NCBI GenBank assembly: GCA_051294375.1
Contig: CM119268.1
Span: forward strand, 21,300,553-21,364,552
Source of the DNA: Paraspadella gotoi
Lineage: Eukaryota > Chaetognatha
Reading direction: 5' to 3'
Length of the DNA stretch: 64,000 nucleotides
Of this stretch, positions 15,531 through 28,720 are shown piece after piece; the first letter of the stretch is position 1; each line of letters opens with the position of its first letter. The notes under the pieces were generated by a model. That model did not search any database. It was given only the letters and a program-made list of their open reading frames with translations, and was not told where the DNA came from. The translations under genes and the position numbers were made by a program.

Positions 15531-16066
15531 CTCCCTCTTCCGCTTTCTCATTACTTTCTATTTTTAGTTCCATTCTCATTTCCTTCCAACTAAAAAATCT
15601 TTTCCACAATTTCTATGGACAAATAAAAAAGACCTTCCAGTTCCAGTGAGCGTGCCAATTCTATTTCTCCGCCAAAACAAAAAAACATAAAATTGTTGTT
15701 TCGTCCACTTTCTTTCTTTTTTTATTTATTTTTTTTTTCTCACAAACTAAGGGATTGCCAACGCGTTGGTCCATGAACAAAAGAGTTTTATTTTTAAATT
15801 ATTATTTTCTGTAGAATTCTTTGTTTGAGACTTACCGACCAACCTTTTCTGGCATTATTTTCCTAGAACGCCCCGTTTTATCTTAAATTCTAGGCATTCT
15901 CTCATTACAGTTGAAACATGTCCATATTTTTAGTTTTTTATTTTAACTTATATTGGGGTTTATAAACAAAAAAAAAAATTGGCATTAAAACCTATCAGAA
16001 ATTCTGAATGAGATTAGAGAGAGCAAAGAATTTTGGAATTTACAACGATTTTTTTATTAGTAGTTG

Positions 16067-16103
16067 GACATGTTTCGGCTTGCTTATTTCAAGCCTTCAT
16101 CAG
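16067..16103 (-). ncRNA. Hammerhead ribozyme-like core, left arm
   Basis: On the minus strand it reads CTGATGA, A, stem GGCTTG, loop AAATAAG, stem CAAGCC, GAAA, then CATGTC. Helix II is a perfect 6-bp stem. The palindromic ACATGT could form a dimeric helix III, and GTC is a canonical cleavage triplet. The extra A before helix II and the very weak helix I depart from the consensus, so activity is uncertain. Confidence 0.55.
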
Positions 16104-16280
16104 CATATGACATTCAATAATAAATTTTGTGCAAAAGAAGAGTGTGAGAGAGAGAGAGAGAGAGAGAGGGTAAAAGTTTTTTCAACAAAGTGGTGAGACC
16201 AGAATAGTGGTCAGATGTGAGGACAGGTGAAGGTGAGGACAGATTGAGTGAGTTGTGAAAAGAAGTGAAACTTGTTAAGA

Positions 16281-16313
<33 letters not shown>

Positions 16314-16580
16314 AGTGAGAGAGAAGAGAAACAAAACAACAGAGATAATAATAATAAAGATACATTTTTGCAATGTACAACAAAGTAAAGGAGTTTGAAA
16401 AACTAACATTGGAGAAATTTTAACATTTAACTAGTGAATAAATAAGTAATTAGCTAAGGGATAGTTAAGTGAAAATGAAATATGAAAGAAAGTAGTTTTT
16501 AGTTTTAGTTGATAATTAGGAGATTAAGAAAGTGAAATTCAAGGGAAAGAAAGAGCTCAAAGTGAGCTGGCCCCCTTGTT

Positions 16581-16970
16581 TTATGCAAATGAAGGACAAG
16601 GACGATGATGACGGGTCATTGGCGTGTCAGTGGCTGAGAGGAGAGTATGACCGAACTGATGAATGCCGGATTGGGAAGCGATCCTTGCGGAAGATCCCAG
16701 GGCTACTCTTATGTCTCTTTGGCCTGATACGCCTGCCGGCTGCCTCTTCTCGCCTGCTGACGAGAGTGGGCGGTTGTCCGTTCTTGCCACTTTTGTGACA
16801 GGAGTAACGGACTCCTCTCCCTCCTCCTGAAGCCGTCGCTTTGGGCGACGCTCAGTCCGCAGGGGAGGGGCTGGCTGCTGCATTAGAGGGAGAGGCATCA
16901 TTTCATTGCTCCAAGTGTCTCCGCCTGTCTCGTTGAGTGGAGATGGCCCCGCCGCCACACGCCCCCGCAC
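16581..16970 (-). CDS. Unrecognised open frame in the centre of the foldback element
   Basis: 130 codons, GC-rich, Pro/Arg-rich with a possible basic signal (RRPKRR). Composition differs from the flanking arms. I recognise no domain; it may be a captured or decayed fragment. Confidence 0.25.
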   Translation of the reverse strand: MRGRVAAGPSPLNETGGDTWSNEMMPLPLMQQPAPPLRTERRPKRRLQEEGEESVTPVTKVARTDNRPLSSAGEKRQPAGVSGQRDIRVALGSSARIASQSGIHQFGHTLLSATDTPMTRHHRPCPSFA

Positions 16971-17058
16971 AATGACTCCCTATCTCCTTGCAAAAAATTA
17001 TCTTTATTATTCTTATTTATCTCTGTTGTTTTCTGTTTCTCTCTCTTCATCTCCTCTC

Positions 17059-17096
<38 letters not shown>

Positions 17097-17273
17097 AACA
17101 GTTTCACTTCTTTTCACAACTCACTCAATCTGTCCTCACCTTCAACCTGTCCTCACATCTGACCACTTATCTCTGTCTCACCACTTTGTTGCGAAAAACT
17201 TTTACCCTCTCTCTCTCTCTCTCTCTCTCACACCTCTTCTTTTGCACAAAATTTATTAAATGAATGTCATATG

Positions 17274-17310
17274 CTGATGAAGGCTTTGAAATAAGCAAGC
17301 GAAACATGTC
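17274..17310 (+). ncRNA. Hammerhead ribozyme-like core, right arm
   Basis: The same core on the + strand, with helix II weakened by a bulged T and loss of one C (GGCTTTG / CAAGC). The CTGATGA, GAAA and CATGTC blocks are unchanged. Confidence 0.5.
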
Positions 17311-17364
17311 CAACTACTAATAAAAAAATCGTTGTTAAATTCAAAATTCTTTGCTCTCTCTAAT

Positions 17365-19568
17365 ACCTATGAACAACGAAAAGAAAGGATTAACGCATCA
17401 TGAATGAGATTAATATTTTTAGTCAAAATTAGGTTAATGGTTGAAGATAGTGATTAGTTATTGGTTAGTGATTAAAGATAAGGTAAGTGATTAAAGTGAA
17501 GGACTTAGTTAGGGACTAGGGTAAGGGATTAAGGTTAGGGACTTATGTTTATGGTTAAAGTAGAAATCCACTATGAAATTAATTTCAATAGGGGCGGGGG
17601 TTCAAAACTTTAGTCTTGAAGTCTACTTTTAGGTAAAAAAAAGAATTTTTTAAAAATGTTTAATTTTAATGCTTTTATTGTTGCTATTAAAATTACAATA
17701 TTACTATATAATGATAAAAAAAATTTTTAATCAATCTTAACTTTTTTTGATGGATTCTGATAGAGCATAAAAAGTTAAATAAAAAATTTAACTACAACTT
17801 TCCAAAATATTTATGTTTTCTTGGTCAAAATTAAGGAAAAGTAATAAAATTATCAAAAAATGATGATGATGATGATTATAAATAGTTTTTCATATTTTTT
17901 ACATACTTATGATCAAAATATCGAAAAAAGAATTATACTTTGTGTAGACAACTTTTTGCAAGCTACCTGAATCTGATCTTAAAAAATAAAAAATCAAAAA
18001 AAAATTTTTAGCCTTTCCTATTTATAAATAAATATTAAAAAATTAATATATGGAGTATGGAGTAATATAAAAAAAAATTGTCTATTCAAATTTTTTAAAA
18101 ACATGTTTAAATTTTTCGTTTGAGCAGGTGCTTAATTCAATTTCTTAAACACCTTACAGAGTTAGTCTCTCAGGTTAAGGGTTAGAGTTGGGGACTAGAT
18201 TAGGGTTAGGAATTTGCTTTAGGGATTAAAGCTAAGAATTGATTTATAACTTTAAAAACATATTTTAATTAAATACGAAGATTAAAATTAAATTGTGGGA
18301 AAAATGAACTGAAATGTAATACTCACGGAAAAGAGAGCCTTTTTTTCAGTTTTTCTCAAATTTCTCACTCACACGGATGTAATGAAATAACATTAGGTTC
18401 GACGTGGCTTGAAGCCGGATCTCAGCTGGCGAATCCGTTATGCAAAAATTATTGGTTTTAATTGAGACAAGGTATCGGGCGTCCGTCAAACGCCACTTTG
18501 CCATATTAACATTGTCAGCTGGCACAGTGACATTTCCGACGTTATTGCCAGTCGATCACTGTGTTGCTAGAGATTTGCCGTTTGCCATTCGCTTTTTTAA
18601 ATTTTTTTTTTTAAATTAAGATTCTAATAATATACTACACATAACTATTATTCTTTCTCTTTCTTACTTATCCTTTTTAAATTTTAAATATTTTTAACTT
18701 CATTTTTTTATTCTCTCCCCACCCCCACTTCCCGATTGGCTGAGGCTTCGGTATTGGCTTAATCCTTCCCCGATTGGCTCAAGAGCGGAGCAATGAATTT
18801 CCCCTTCGCCGACGACAAATTCAAATCGGCTTCTGGGGATTAAAATAAAAACGAAAATAAATAAGAAGAAGATAAATAAAATTAAAAGAGAAAAGAAGAA
18901 GTAAAACCAGATGTGCACTATTGTCGTCGTCGTCGTCGTTGTCGTCGTCGTCTTTCCTTTAAATCTACACATGATTGTATTTTTCTCCTTGTTCATTTCA
19001 GATGACAGATTGAATTAACTTTGTTCTTTGTCGCGGAAAATTAAGTACATGTGTTCCCTGTTCATAGTATTTATATTATGTTATATCTACGTTTTGAAAT
19101 TAAATTTAAAAAGTTGAGACAATTTTCAGATTTAGAAATAAAAGGAAAACAAATATATACAAATGGGAAAAACCAGCTGAAAAAGAATAAATAAGAAAAA
19201 GAAAAGAAAATACAAGAAAAGTCAAGATTTAAAAGTGAGAAAAAAAAGCGACTTGAAGTAAAAACAATTAGTAAATATAAGTGACGAAGAAGAAAACAAG
19301 AAAATTCTGAAACGACAACGAAGGAAACGCATCTTATGGAAATTTCGAATTACGAATCACGCAAAAATATTTTAAACTTTTTTTGTTATATTTTGATTAT
19401 TTTTTAAATCCTACTCTTATGATAATGATCTTTTTTGTATTATCTGTAAAATTTAAGTCAAAAGTCTAATTTTTTTCTAAATGAAAATCATTTAAAAAAA
19501 ATCTTATTCCTAAGTTATTTTATATCATTAGAATTCAGTCCATTATTTTAGCTAACGTATGGCTTGAA

Positions 19569-19619
<51 letters not shown>

Positions 19620-20543
19620 GAACCTGTCAGACTTCAGCCGTTAGAAATACGTCGATTTTTCCTTCTCTTTTCGCTTCCAACATTTTTTTCTATTTTTTTC
19701 TTTTATCTTTTGTTTTTGTGACAAAATTAACGACTGAATGAATTTGAGAAATAAATAACTGATGAAAGAAGGCAAAAGATTAACTGAATGAATTAAAGAT
19801 AAATAACTGAGGAATAGAGGCAAAAGATAAACTGAATGAATTAGAGAGATAAATAACTGATGAAAGAAAGCAAAAAATGATCTGAATGAAATTGAGAGAT
19901 AAATAACTGATGAATGATGGCAAACAATGAACTGAATGAATTTTAGAGATAAATAAATAAAATATTTAATCTGATGAGTTAAAAAAATTTAAAAAAGAAT
20001 CTTTAGTAGAAGGTGTTTGATTTTTTTTAATTATAATTATAATTATAAAACACAACGAAAAGAAAGGAATTTCACGATACCTAAAAAAGAATCTAAAATG
20101 TTAAATATACTTTTTTTTTGTGAAGAATTCCTGTTTTCAAAGTAAATTAAGAAATATTAGGTGTAACTGTTAAAAATTAGATGTATTAAAATATTAAAGT
20201 TTTTTCGTCAGAATTAAGAATAGTTTAGTACGTTTGAGACGCAATATTGTAGGTAGTATAAAGTATAAAGTATAAGCTATATCAGCTATATGTAAGAACA
20301 AGAAAGTTTCACATTTAAGAAAAGAAATAAAAATAAAAAAATGAAAAAGGTAAGTGACGTCGCTTAAGCTGTTTTTTTCTCTAAGTAATTTATTTCTTGA
20401 CGCTGAACCACAAATCTTTGCCAGTTTTTACACGTGAATAATATAAAAGTCATCTTCTTAATGTTTTTCTGACGGCTTTTTTTATTTTTTTAATGTACTT
20501 ATAAATGTTTTTCTTTTTTCTTCTTGATCGAATTCTCTCTCTT

Positions 20544-20609
<66 letters not shown>

Positions 20610-20713
20610 CTCCCCTTTTTTCCCATTTCTGTCTGTTCGTTTTTATTTTCATTAAATTGTGAAAAAAACAAATTCCTAGACCAAAAAATTAATTCCTTTC
20701 CGTGAACACGGCA

Positions 20714-20773
<60 letters not shown>

Positions 20774-21900
20774 CTCTCTCTCTCTCCAAGTGATAAAGAC
20801 TTAGAACTATGTCGAGTCACGACCCAAGGGAACATTTTTGGTGATTTTCCTCGAGGGTGAAGGTGAAGTTTCGGAAGCAGATTTGGGAGGAGGAGGAGGA
20901 GGAGGAGGAGGAGGAGGAGGAGGAGAAGAAGGAGAGGAGTTAAGGAAAGAGAGACGAAAGAGAAGAAAGAGGGAGCGAAGGTGGGAAGAGAGATGTGGAG
21001 AAAGGAAAAGAGGAAGAGAGAGAGAGAGGAAAGGAATAGAAAAGAAAGAGGAAAGAAAGAGGGAAAGAGAGAGAAGCAAAAAGGAAGAGTTAAAATGATT
21101 TATTGTCTAGAATATATGGATGGAAGGTTTGTTATAAATTGGTTCGATAGTAGTTAATAATGTATTTACAAAGATAGTAGTTTATAATTTTAAAATTGTT
21201 ATCAAACTTGATTAGTTTAAAAAGGGCAGTTTACTTGAGTATAAATTTTCTCCGTCTTCTCTAGAAAATCAAAAGGGAAAAACTTCTTGTTCGAAAAAGA
21301 CTTCTAGAAATAAGCTAGAAAAAGAAAAGAAAGAAAGAATGAAAAAAAAGAAGGAAGAAATGAAAAGAAAGAAATAAGAAATGCAAGAAAGAAAGAAAGC
21401 AAGAAAACAAGAAAACAAGAAAGCAAGAAAGCAAGAAAGAAAAAAACGAAAAAAAAGCCATAACGCTGAAAGAAAAATCGCTTTCTGTTTTTTTCTAAAT
21501 TTTTTACGAGCAAAGGAAAGGGAGGAAATTTTCGGAAGGAGAAAAGAAGAAAAAGAAGGAAGTAGACAGAAAATAAAAAAGAAGAAGAAAGAAGAAAAAA
21601 AGATTATGAATGAAAAAAAGGAGAGGAAATAAAAGGGAAAATATGTTTGTACAGTTTGATTAAACTGGTTTCAGTCAGTACAGTCCTCCACTGCCTTTTT
21701 ATTGTGGATCATTCCACTTTCGACTCTCGTGTTTTAAAGCGAAGTGAGGAATCACAAAAAAAGCTTAGATCCGAAATTGCGCGTGTAAACTGTTCGCGTG
21801 TGAGAGACTCAAAAAGTGAGACAACATGAAATGGAATAATTAAATTATGGAACGAAAGTAAAGAAGGAAACTGAGGAGGAAAAAAGAAAGAAAAAAAAAG
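17365..21900. other. AT-rich, gene-free region with microsatellites
   Basis: No gene is seen. It holds degenerate TTAGGG-like words (about 17440-17570, 18170-18230), a triple ATTGG cluster (18735-18777), a (GA)n at 19571-19616, (CT)n tracts at about 20540-20604 and 20719-20786, and (GGA)n at about 20887-20925 followed by purine-rich DNA to about 21090. Confidence 0.8.
18735..18777 (-). promoter_or_regulatory. Three same-orientation CCAAT boxes
   Basis: ATTGGCT occurs at 18735, 18753 and 18773, that is CCAAT boxes on the minus strand spaced 18 and 20 bp in a GC-richer patch. This is typical of NF-Y-type promoters or LTRs, but no convincing gene follows on the minus strand. Confidence 0.35.
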
Positions 21901-21961
21901 AAAGAATTATTTATGTTAATGTTATGTTAATTAATATCGAACGATTAATTTCTAACGCCGT

Positions 21962-22003
21962 AACATGTTTCGGTTAATGTTTTTTTTACGATCTTGTCAT
22001 CAG
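21962..22003 (-). ncRNA. Degenerate hammerhead-like motif
   Basis: The minus strand has CTGATGA and, 27 bases later, CGAAACATGTT, the same outer blocks as the foldback motif. The intervening sequence does not form helix II. Probably a decayed copy. Confidence 0.3.
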
Positions 22004-22563
22004 TAATGAAGGATGTGAATAAAGAAAATTAGAAAACAATTTAAAAAATGAGGAAATTGAAAAGGAAAATTTAAAAAGAAGAATAAATAGAGAGAAAAAG
22101 GAAAGGGGCCTCTCGAGTGAGACGAGCATCCAGACGTCGCCTCTTTCGACTGCTTAACGTAGGTTTCACGAAGAAGAAGATATTTTTTGTTGTAATAATG
22201 AAATTTTATTGGACAAATATTTCAGTCCACCGGAAACCCGTAAAAACGGGGTTCGAAAACAGGCGAACGTTTTATTGTTTGAGTCTTAAAACAGAACTAA
22301 AAATTCTGGTTCAATCTCTCCAAAAATTGAGTACGACCAGAAAAAATAGCGGTAACAAAATGACCGGACGACTAAAAACTCGGTCGAAACGAGATTGACC
22401 ATAAAATTATTAAGGGAGAGAAAAAACGATGTACTATTTTCTACAATATTCTTTTTGTTTTGTTTCCAAAGTTAAGAAGCTAATAAAAAATATTTATGTA
22501 ATAAGAACATTCTTTGATGCATATTATCATATTATTCTATGAATAAAACAACAACAAAAAATC

Positions 22564-22594
<31 letters not shown>

Positions 22595-22639
22595 AGAGTT
22601 TTCGCCATTTTTCTCTCTTTCTCTTCTTTCTCATTAATC

Positions 22640-22850
22640 AATTCGCCAGTCAGCACTTGCCACATCCACGCGGCGCCACTACGTACCATGCGGCGCCACG
22701 AGCTTTCCAGGCGGCGTCTCAAAACCCCCACGGCGCCGATTTACCCTAAGGAGCGCCGGAATGCCTCCGGCGACGCCTGGTGCCGAGTTCTCGAAACGAC
22801 TCGCTCTCTATCGTTGCCGACCAAGACGGAAACTAGTAAACTAGGTTTTT
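22640..22850. other. GC-rich island with repeated GGCGCC
   Basis: GCGGCGCC-type words occur four times in about 70 bp (22670-22740). Short frames are open on both strands (for example ATG 22688 +) but end in low-complexity DNA. It may be an isolated exon or a repeat; no family is recognised. Confidence 0.25.
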
Positions 22851-23634
22851 TCCCTAACAAAAGACGAAATAATAAAGAAAACGACAACAAAAAAAACCAA
22901 AAAAAAAACTGGATTTACGAGCGAAGGTAAACAACATAAGACATCCACGGTCATTCATTTTTTTTCCTTTTTCATCCGCTAGGGGCGCTATTGGCGCTAT
23001 TAGCTTCCGGGTTCTCCTTTCCTCTTCGGCTTTTTATTTTTCGTTTAATCGGTTTCGCTATCATTTCTTTCTTTCTTTTCTTTCTTACATTGTTTTTTCT
23101 TACTTCCCTATTTGATTTTTATAGTGTTTTTTTTTCATGAATATTTTCATGAATATTACATTTTCAAGACTTCCAAGTCTTTTTACTATCACTTTATCGT
23201 TTGTTTCTTTCAGTTCATTGCGTTTGAAAGACAGAAAATAAGTTTTAATTTTTTTACATCATCTATTAATCTATTTAATATCATCTTTAATTCGAGAACA
23301 AATATTTGTTCCTCAGCAATCGAAAACAGAGAAGAGATTCATACTTGATTCATCTTTAATTCAGAAGAGAGAGATTCAGAAAAAAATATGGCGGAAGACA
23401 AAAGGAAGAAGAAAAGAATCAGATAAGAAAAAAAAGAAAGAAAGAAAAAATAAAAGAAAATGAGAGAAAAGATAATGCGCCGAAAATTTTTTTAAAAAGT
23501 TAAGAAAAGAAAGAAAAAAAAGAAAAAAAAGAAAGAAAAAAGTAAACGGGAATCAAAAAGGGAAATCGCGTGGGCGAAGAGAGAAGCGGGGAAAGTCGAG
23601 TGAGAATTCAAGCATGAGAGTGAGACAGTGAGAG

Positions 23635-23764
<130 letters not shown>

Positions 23765-23964
23765 GGACGGTAACCCGAAATGATAGAGTTGACCGATTCT
23801 TTCTTTCTCTCTTTCCTTCTATTTTTCTTTCTCTCCTTCGCGGGAAGAAATTTTGGAAATGATGTTTTTTTGTGTGTTTTCTTTCTGTTTTTTCTGTTTT
23901 ATTTTTCTTATTTTTCCTCAGCTAAGAGCTAAGCCTAAGAGGCAAAATTCAAATCCTAAGGTCC

Positions 23965-23965
23965 A

Positions 23966-24062
<97 letters not shown>

Positions 24063-24230
24063 AAATAAATAAATAAATAATTAAATAAATAAATAAATAA
24101 TTAAATAAATAAATAAATAATTAAATAAATAAATAAATATATAAGTAAATAAATAAATAAATGAATAAATAATTAAATAAATAAATAAATAAATAAATAA
24201 TTAAATAAATAAAAAATATATATATATATT
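23965..24230. repeat. (AAAT)n array, about 265 bp
   Basis: An AAATAAAT array with regularly spaced TTAAAT variants, pointing to a higher-order unit of about 24 bp. Confidence 0.95.
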
Positions 24231-24330
24231 TATCTATTTAAATCCCGTTTCGCGACTCTTCACTTCAGAGAGAGAGGCCTGACCCAGTCACCTCATTAAC
24301 TGGATAAGCGAAGTCAGAGAGAGAGAAAGA

Positions 24331-24398
<68 letters not shown>

Positions 24399-25460
24399 GA
24401 CTGTCACACGTTAACGGTCAAATTCTTCAATAAATCTTCCTTATGTGAATTTTTTTGCAACAAAAAGGAATTTGTGCAAAATGAAGAAAAACGATGTGAT
24501 CGGAAAACGAGACGAGTGGGAGTAATATTGTGATAGAGAAAAGAAAAAAAAAGGAAAGAAAATGAGATAGAAAAAAAAAGAAAAGGGAAAGAGGAGGGAA
24601 AGAATGAATGAAAAAAGAAAAAATAAAGAAAAAAGGAGGAAAATAAAAATAAAGAAAAAAAAGTAAATCCTAAAACGTTTACAAAATTTTTACTACAAAA
24701 TAATCTCTCTCTCTCTCTCTCTCTCTTCTTCTTCGTCGTCTCTCTCTCTGCTCGGTCTCCTAATCTTTCTCTCTCTCTCTCTCTCTCATTCCCTAGAGAA
24801 CGTTCCCTCTCTATCAAATTTAGTTTCCTCTTCAAGTTCCGTTTCCCAGTCAAATTTGGTTTTTCTATTTAGAATCGAATTTCGATCTGAAATCAAATCA
24901 AATTATTTTTTTTGATTAAAATATTTAAATTTTTTTTTTCTACCCAGAAATTCTTTTTTTTACAACATGAATTAATATTATAATAATATTTTATACATGG
25001 AAGCGTTTATCTAGTAATCGTTTCTGATTTTAACAGGTTTATCGTTTTTATAACGTTATAACGTTTTCTCTTGTTTACACATAATACTTTTTTAACGTTT
25101 ATAACTTTTCTGAAAGGTTAGTTGTTACTGATACCGTTCCAGTCTTTTTACTGTGTTATTGATACCTTTACTCTTTTTATATTCAATTTTTGTATTTAAT
25201 TTTGTTAATATCGTTATTGTTAATAATAAAAAAAACATCAAGTTTGTCGTCCATTCAGAAGCGAAATTGTTTCTTTTGTTGTTTTTTTTATTTTCATCCA
25301 TTTCTTTACTATTCTTTTTTTCTTTCAAAATTCCTTTTTTCTTTTCCTCATCTTTTCTTTTTTTTTCTTTTTTCCTTCTTTCTGTTTTTTCTTTGGTTTA
25401 TGGTTTAGAAGAGATTCTTTATCCGGAAGCAACAGATCTCAGTCTTCTTTCTTACCCTAA

Positions 25461-25513
<53 letters not shown>

Positions 25514-25568
25514 CAGAAATAGATAAAGAGAGAGAAAAAGAGAGAGATATAGAGAGAGATAGAGAGAG

Positions 25569-25607
<39 letters not shown>

Positions 25608-25807
25608 TAGAGAGATAGAGAGAGAAAGAGAGAGAGAGAGAGAGCGAGAGACATAGACCAAAAGCTCAGGTGCAGTGATAAAATTCTAATGCTTGTGGGC
25701 GGAAAAGAATTTTCGATAGATAACGTTAAGAAGAAAAATAAAATTCTTTAGCTTTTGAAAACAAGGAAATGGCTTCACAATATAAAATAACTGGACTTGA
25801 AGACGAT

Positions 25808-25808
25808 G

Positions 25809-25857
<49 letters not shown>

Positions 25858-26354
25858 CGAAATCATTGACAAAAAAATGATGCCAAAAAAAACCAAAATT
25901 CTCCACAAAATTGATTTCGTCCTGACAGGAATATTTTGCGGTTCATTCGATGCGATGGGAGGAAAAGAGGGAGGGAGTGAGAAAGGGAGGGGGGAAGGAG
26001 GAAGAAGAGAGGGAGGGAGGAATGGAGGAGAGAGAAGATGGGGAAGAGAAGAGAGAGGGAGGAAGAGAGAAGAAAGGAGATGTAAGGAAAGAGGGGATGG
26101 GAAAAAGAAGGAGGGAGTGGGAGATAGAGAAGGAGGTAGGGAAGGGAGGGGAAGAAGAGATGGAGGGGAGGAAGTGAGAGGAAGTGAGAGGAGAGAAGAA
26201 GGAGAGAGATTATGGAAAAAGAGATGGAGGGGAGGAAGTGAGAGGAAGTGAGAGAGGAGAAGAAGGAAAGAGATTATGGAAAAAGTCGACCTTGTCAACG
26301 AAGCGATGAAGTGGAAAGAAAAGAGGAGAACTCATCCTGGGGAAACATACGGAA

Positions 26355-26450
<96 letters not shown>
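25808..26450. repeat. (CAA)n, purine-rich GGA tract and (GAAA)n
   Basis: (CAA)n at about 25808-25858, an almost pure purine tract rich in GGGAGG at about 25950-26270 with a 40-bp repeated phrase, and (GAAA)n at 26356-26450. The open frames here are low complexity. Confidence 0.93.
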
Positions 26451-27453
26451 AAAACAAAAAGAAAGAAGAAAAGCTAGAAAAGAAAAAGAATAAAAGAAAA
26501 CAAAAATTAAAAAAAATAAACTAAAGAAGAAATAAAAAATGAATGTAATAAAGAAATAAACCAAAATAAACGTGGAAAATAAAAATAAAAATAGCTAATA
26601 AAATTATGAAGCTGTTGACAAGAAAACTGAAGGGTGTTGAAGGGAAAAAAAACAGAGGCGTCAGAAAAAGAAAACAAAAATAAAACGAAAAAAAAAGAAA
26701 AAAACGACAACAAAAAATTACGAAAAGACATCAACAAATATTTCACCCTTAGTTTTTTTTTCTGTCGACAATATCGTAGTCGCCCTCGTCGTCATCTTCG
26801 TCGTCCTTTTTTCGTCGTCGTCGTCGTCTTCGTCGTCGTCTTCATCGTCTTAATCGTTTATCAAAGGGAGGATTTCTTTTAGCGACGCGAGCGAAAAAAA
26901 ACCAAAAAAAAACAAAAAGACCAACAGGACTATATGAAATATGAAATATCACTACGAAAGAGGAATCAAAGATCGACTCTTGCATGAAAATCAGAATCAC
27001 TATGAATACGTAATTCAGTAATCACTACGAAACAGTAAACTATATCGTCTCACCAATAAATAAAGCAAAAGATAATTTAAAACTCTTGAAAAAAAAACAT
27101 TGGACGCAATAATCACTTCAATTAATAATCAGGAAAAAAAAGCGGTACTACATTTTTTTTTCGCTTTCAACCATTTTCTTTCAGTTTCTCTTATTTCTCC
27201 TCCTCATCCTCCTCCTCCTCCTCCTCCTCCTCATTTCTTTTTTCTTCTCCATCTCTTTCTTGTCAAAGAGAATCATGATTAGGCTTCTTGACGAAAGTTG
27301 ACAACCTTTAAAAACTTTATCACGTTTCACTGTTCAGCTGTTGATAAATTTAATGATCCTTATTCTGTAATGATGATGAAGATAATGATGATGATGATGA
27401 TGATGCTGATGATGATAATGTAGATGATGATGATGATGATGATGACGATGATA

Positions 27454-27492
<39 letters not shown>

Positions 27493-28546
27493 ATGATTAT
27501 GATAATGGTTATGCATAGTATGATGATGATGATTCTAATACCTTTACTTTTTCCTTTTCTGATGATGATGATGATAATTACTCTGACTGCGCAACTAATG
27601 TAGTTTTTTTTTCAAGATTTTATTGAATATCTAAGTATTTGGTTTTCTAAAAGTAGAATGATCAAAGAAATTAGTAAATTTGAATTGTAAAACCAAAAAA
27701 AAGAAACAAAAGAAATTTAAAAACAAGAAAAAATCGAGGAAAAACAAAAGACTATTCAAACAAATAAAGTTTAGACAAACGAAATCAAACAAGAGAGGAA
27801 AAATAAAAACAAAAGAAAAAAAGAAGAGAGATGGGGAAAAGAAAAGGAGGTAAGAGAAGAAAAGAAGAGAGATGGGGAAAAGAAAAGGAGGTAAGAGAAG
27901 AAAAGAAGAAAAGAAGAAAAAAAAGAAAAGAGAACAAAAAATAAGAGAGAAAAGAAAAGAAGAGAAAGAAAAGAAGAGAGAAAAAAAATAGAGAAAAGAA
28001 AAGAAGAGAATAAATAAAAGAAAAGAGAAAAGAAAAGAAGAGAAAGAAAAGAAGAGAGAAAAGAAAAGAAGAGAGAGAAAAGAAAAAAAAGAGAAAAGAA
28101 AAGAAGAGAAAGAAAAAAAGAAAAGAAGAGAGAAAATAAAAGAAGAGAGAAAAGAAAAGAAGAGAGAAAAGAAAAGAAAGAAAAGAGGAAAAGAAGAGAC
28201 ATTACCGGAACCGGTTTAACTCAGCCAAACAAAATGGCGTCGAAACGAAGAAAAAAAAAACTCGTCCAAAAAAAAATTTAAACTTCGCCTTTAAGGTTTC
28301 GCCTTCAGGAAATCCTAAATCTTTAAAGAATAAAAGACTAGATTCCGATGTGTGTGAAAAGAAAGTCACTGCGGGGCAACACATTTCAATTACCGTTCTT
28401 GTTTCTCCATTTTTTTTCTTTTCTTCTTTCGACTTTAAATTCTGTCCCTCGGTGGACCAAACTTACGCAAACTAAATCAGGGAATCACAGAAAAGGAGAG
28501 GGAGAGAGAAAGAAAGAGAGAGAAAGAGAGAGAAAGAAAGAGAGAG

Positions 28547-28600
<54 letters not shown>

Positions 28601-28720
28601 GAAGAAAAAACGATTTGTATTTTCCTAATCTACATATTATTTCCTCCAGAAAAGTTACTGACCTCAATCAAAGAATTTTAGTACGGCCAAAAAAATAAAT
28701 AAACTAAATCCTTCCCCTTT
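26451..28720. other. AT- and purine-rich gene-free region
   Basis: No gene is seen. It has (ATG/ATC)n DNA at about 27370-27495, a purine AAAAGAAG tract at about 27800-28200, a reversed fragment of the CTTTTATTCTTTA repeat at 28285-28330 and a GA tract at about 28498-28600. Confidence 0.8.

Larger units (their letters stand above)
16013..17364. mobile_element. Foldback element with about 370-bp inverted arms and hammerhead-like motifs
   Basis: The left arm (16013-about 16378) and right arm (about 16990-17364) are inverted copies beginning ATTAGAGAGAGCAAAG. Each arm holds, in the same order, a hammerhead-like core, a first (GA)n tract, a conserved stretch containing GTGGTCAGATGTGAGGACAGG, a second (GA)n tract and an A/T-rich inner end. 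The 610-bp centre is GC-rich and open on the minus strand (ATG 16970 to 16581; MPLPLMQQPAPPLRTERRPKRR), without a recognised domain. No reverse transcriptase or transposase is visible. A Penelope-like origin (inverted terminal repeats carrying hammerheads) or a foldback DNA element both fit. No clear target-site duplication was found. Confidence 0.8.
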
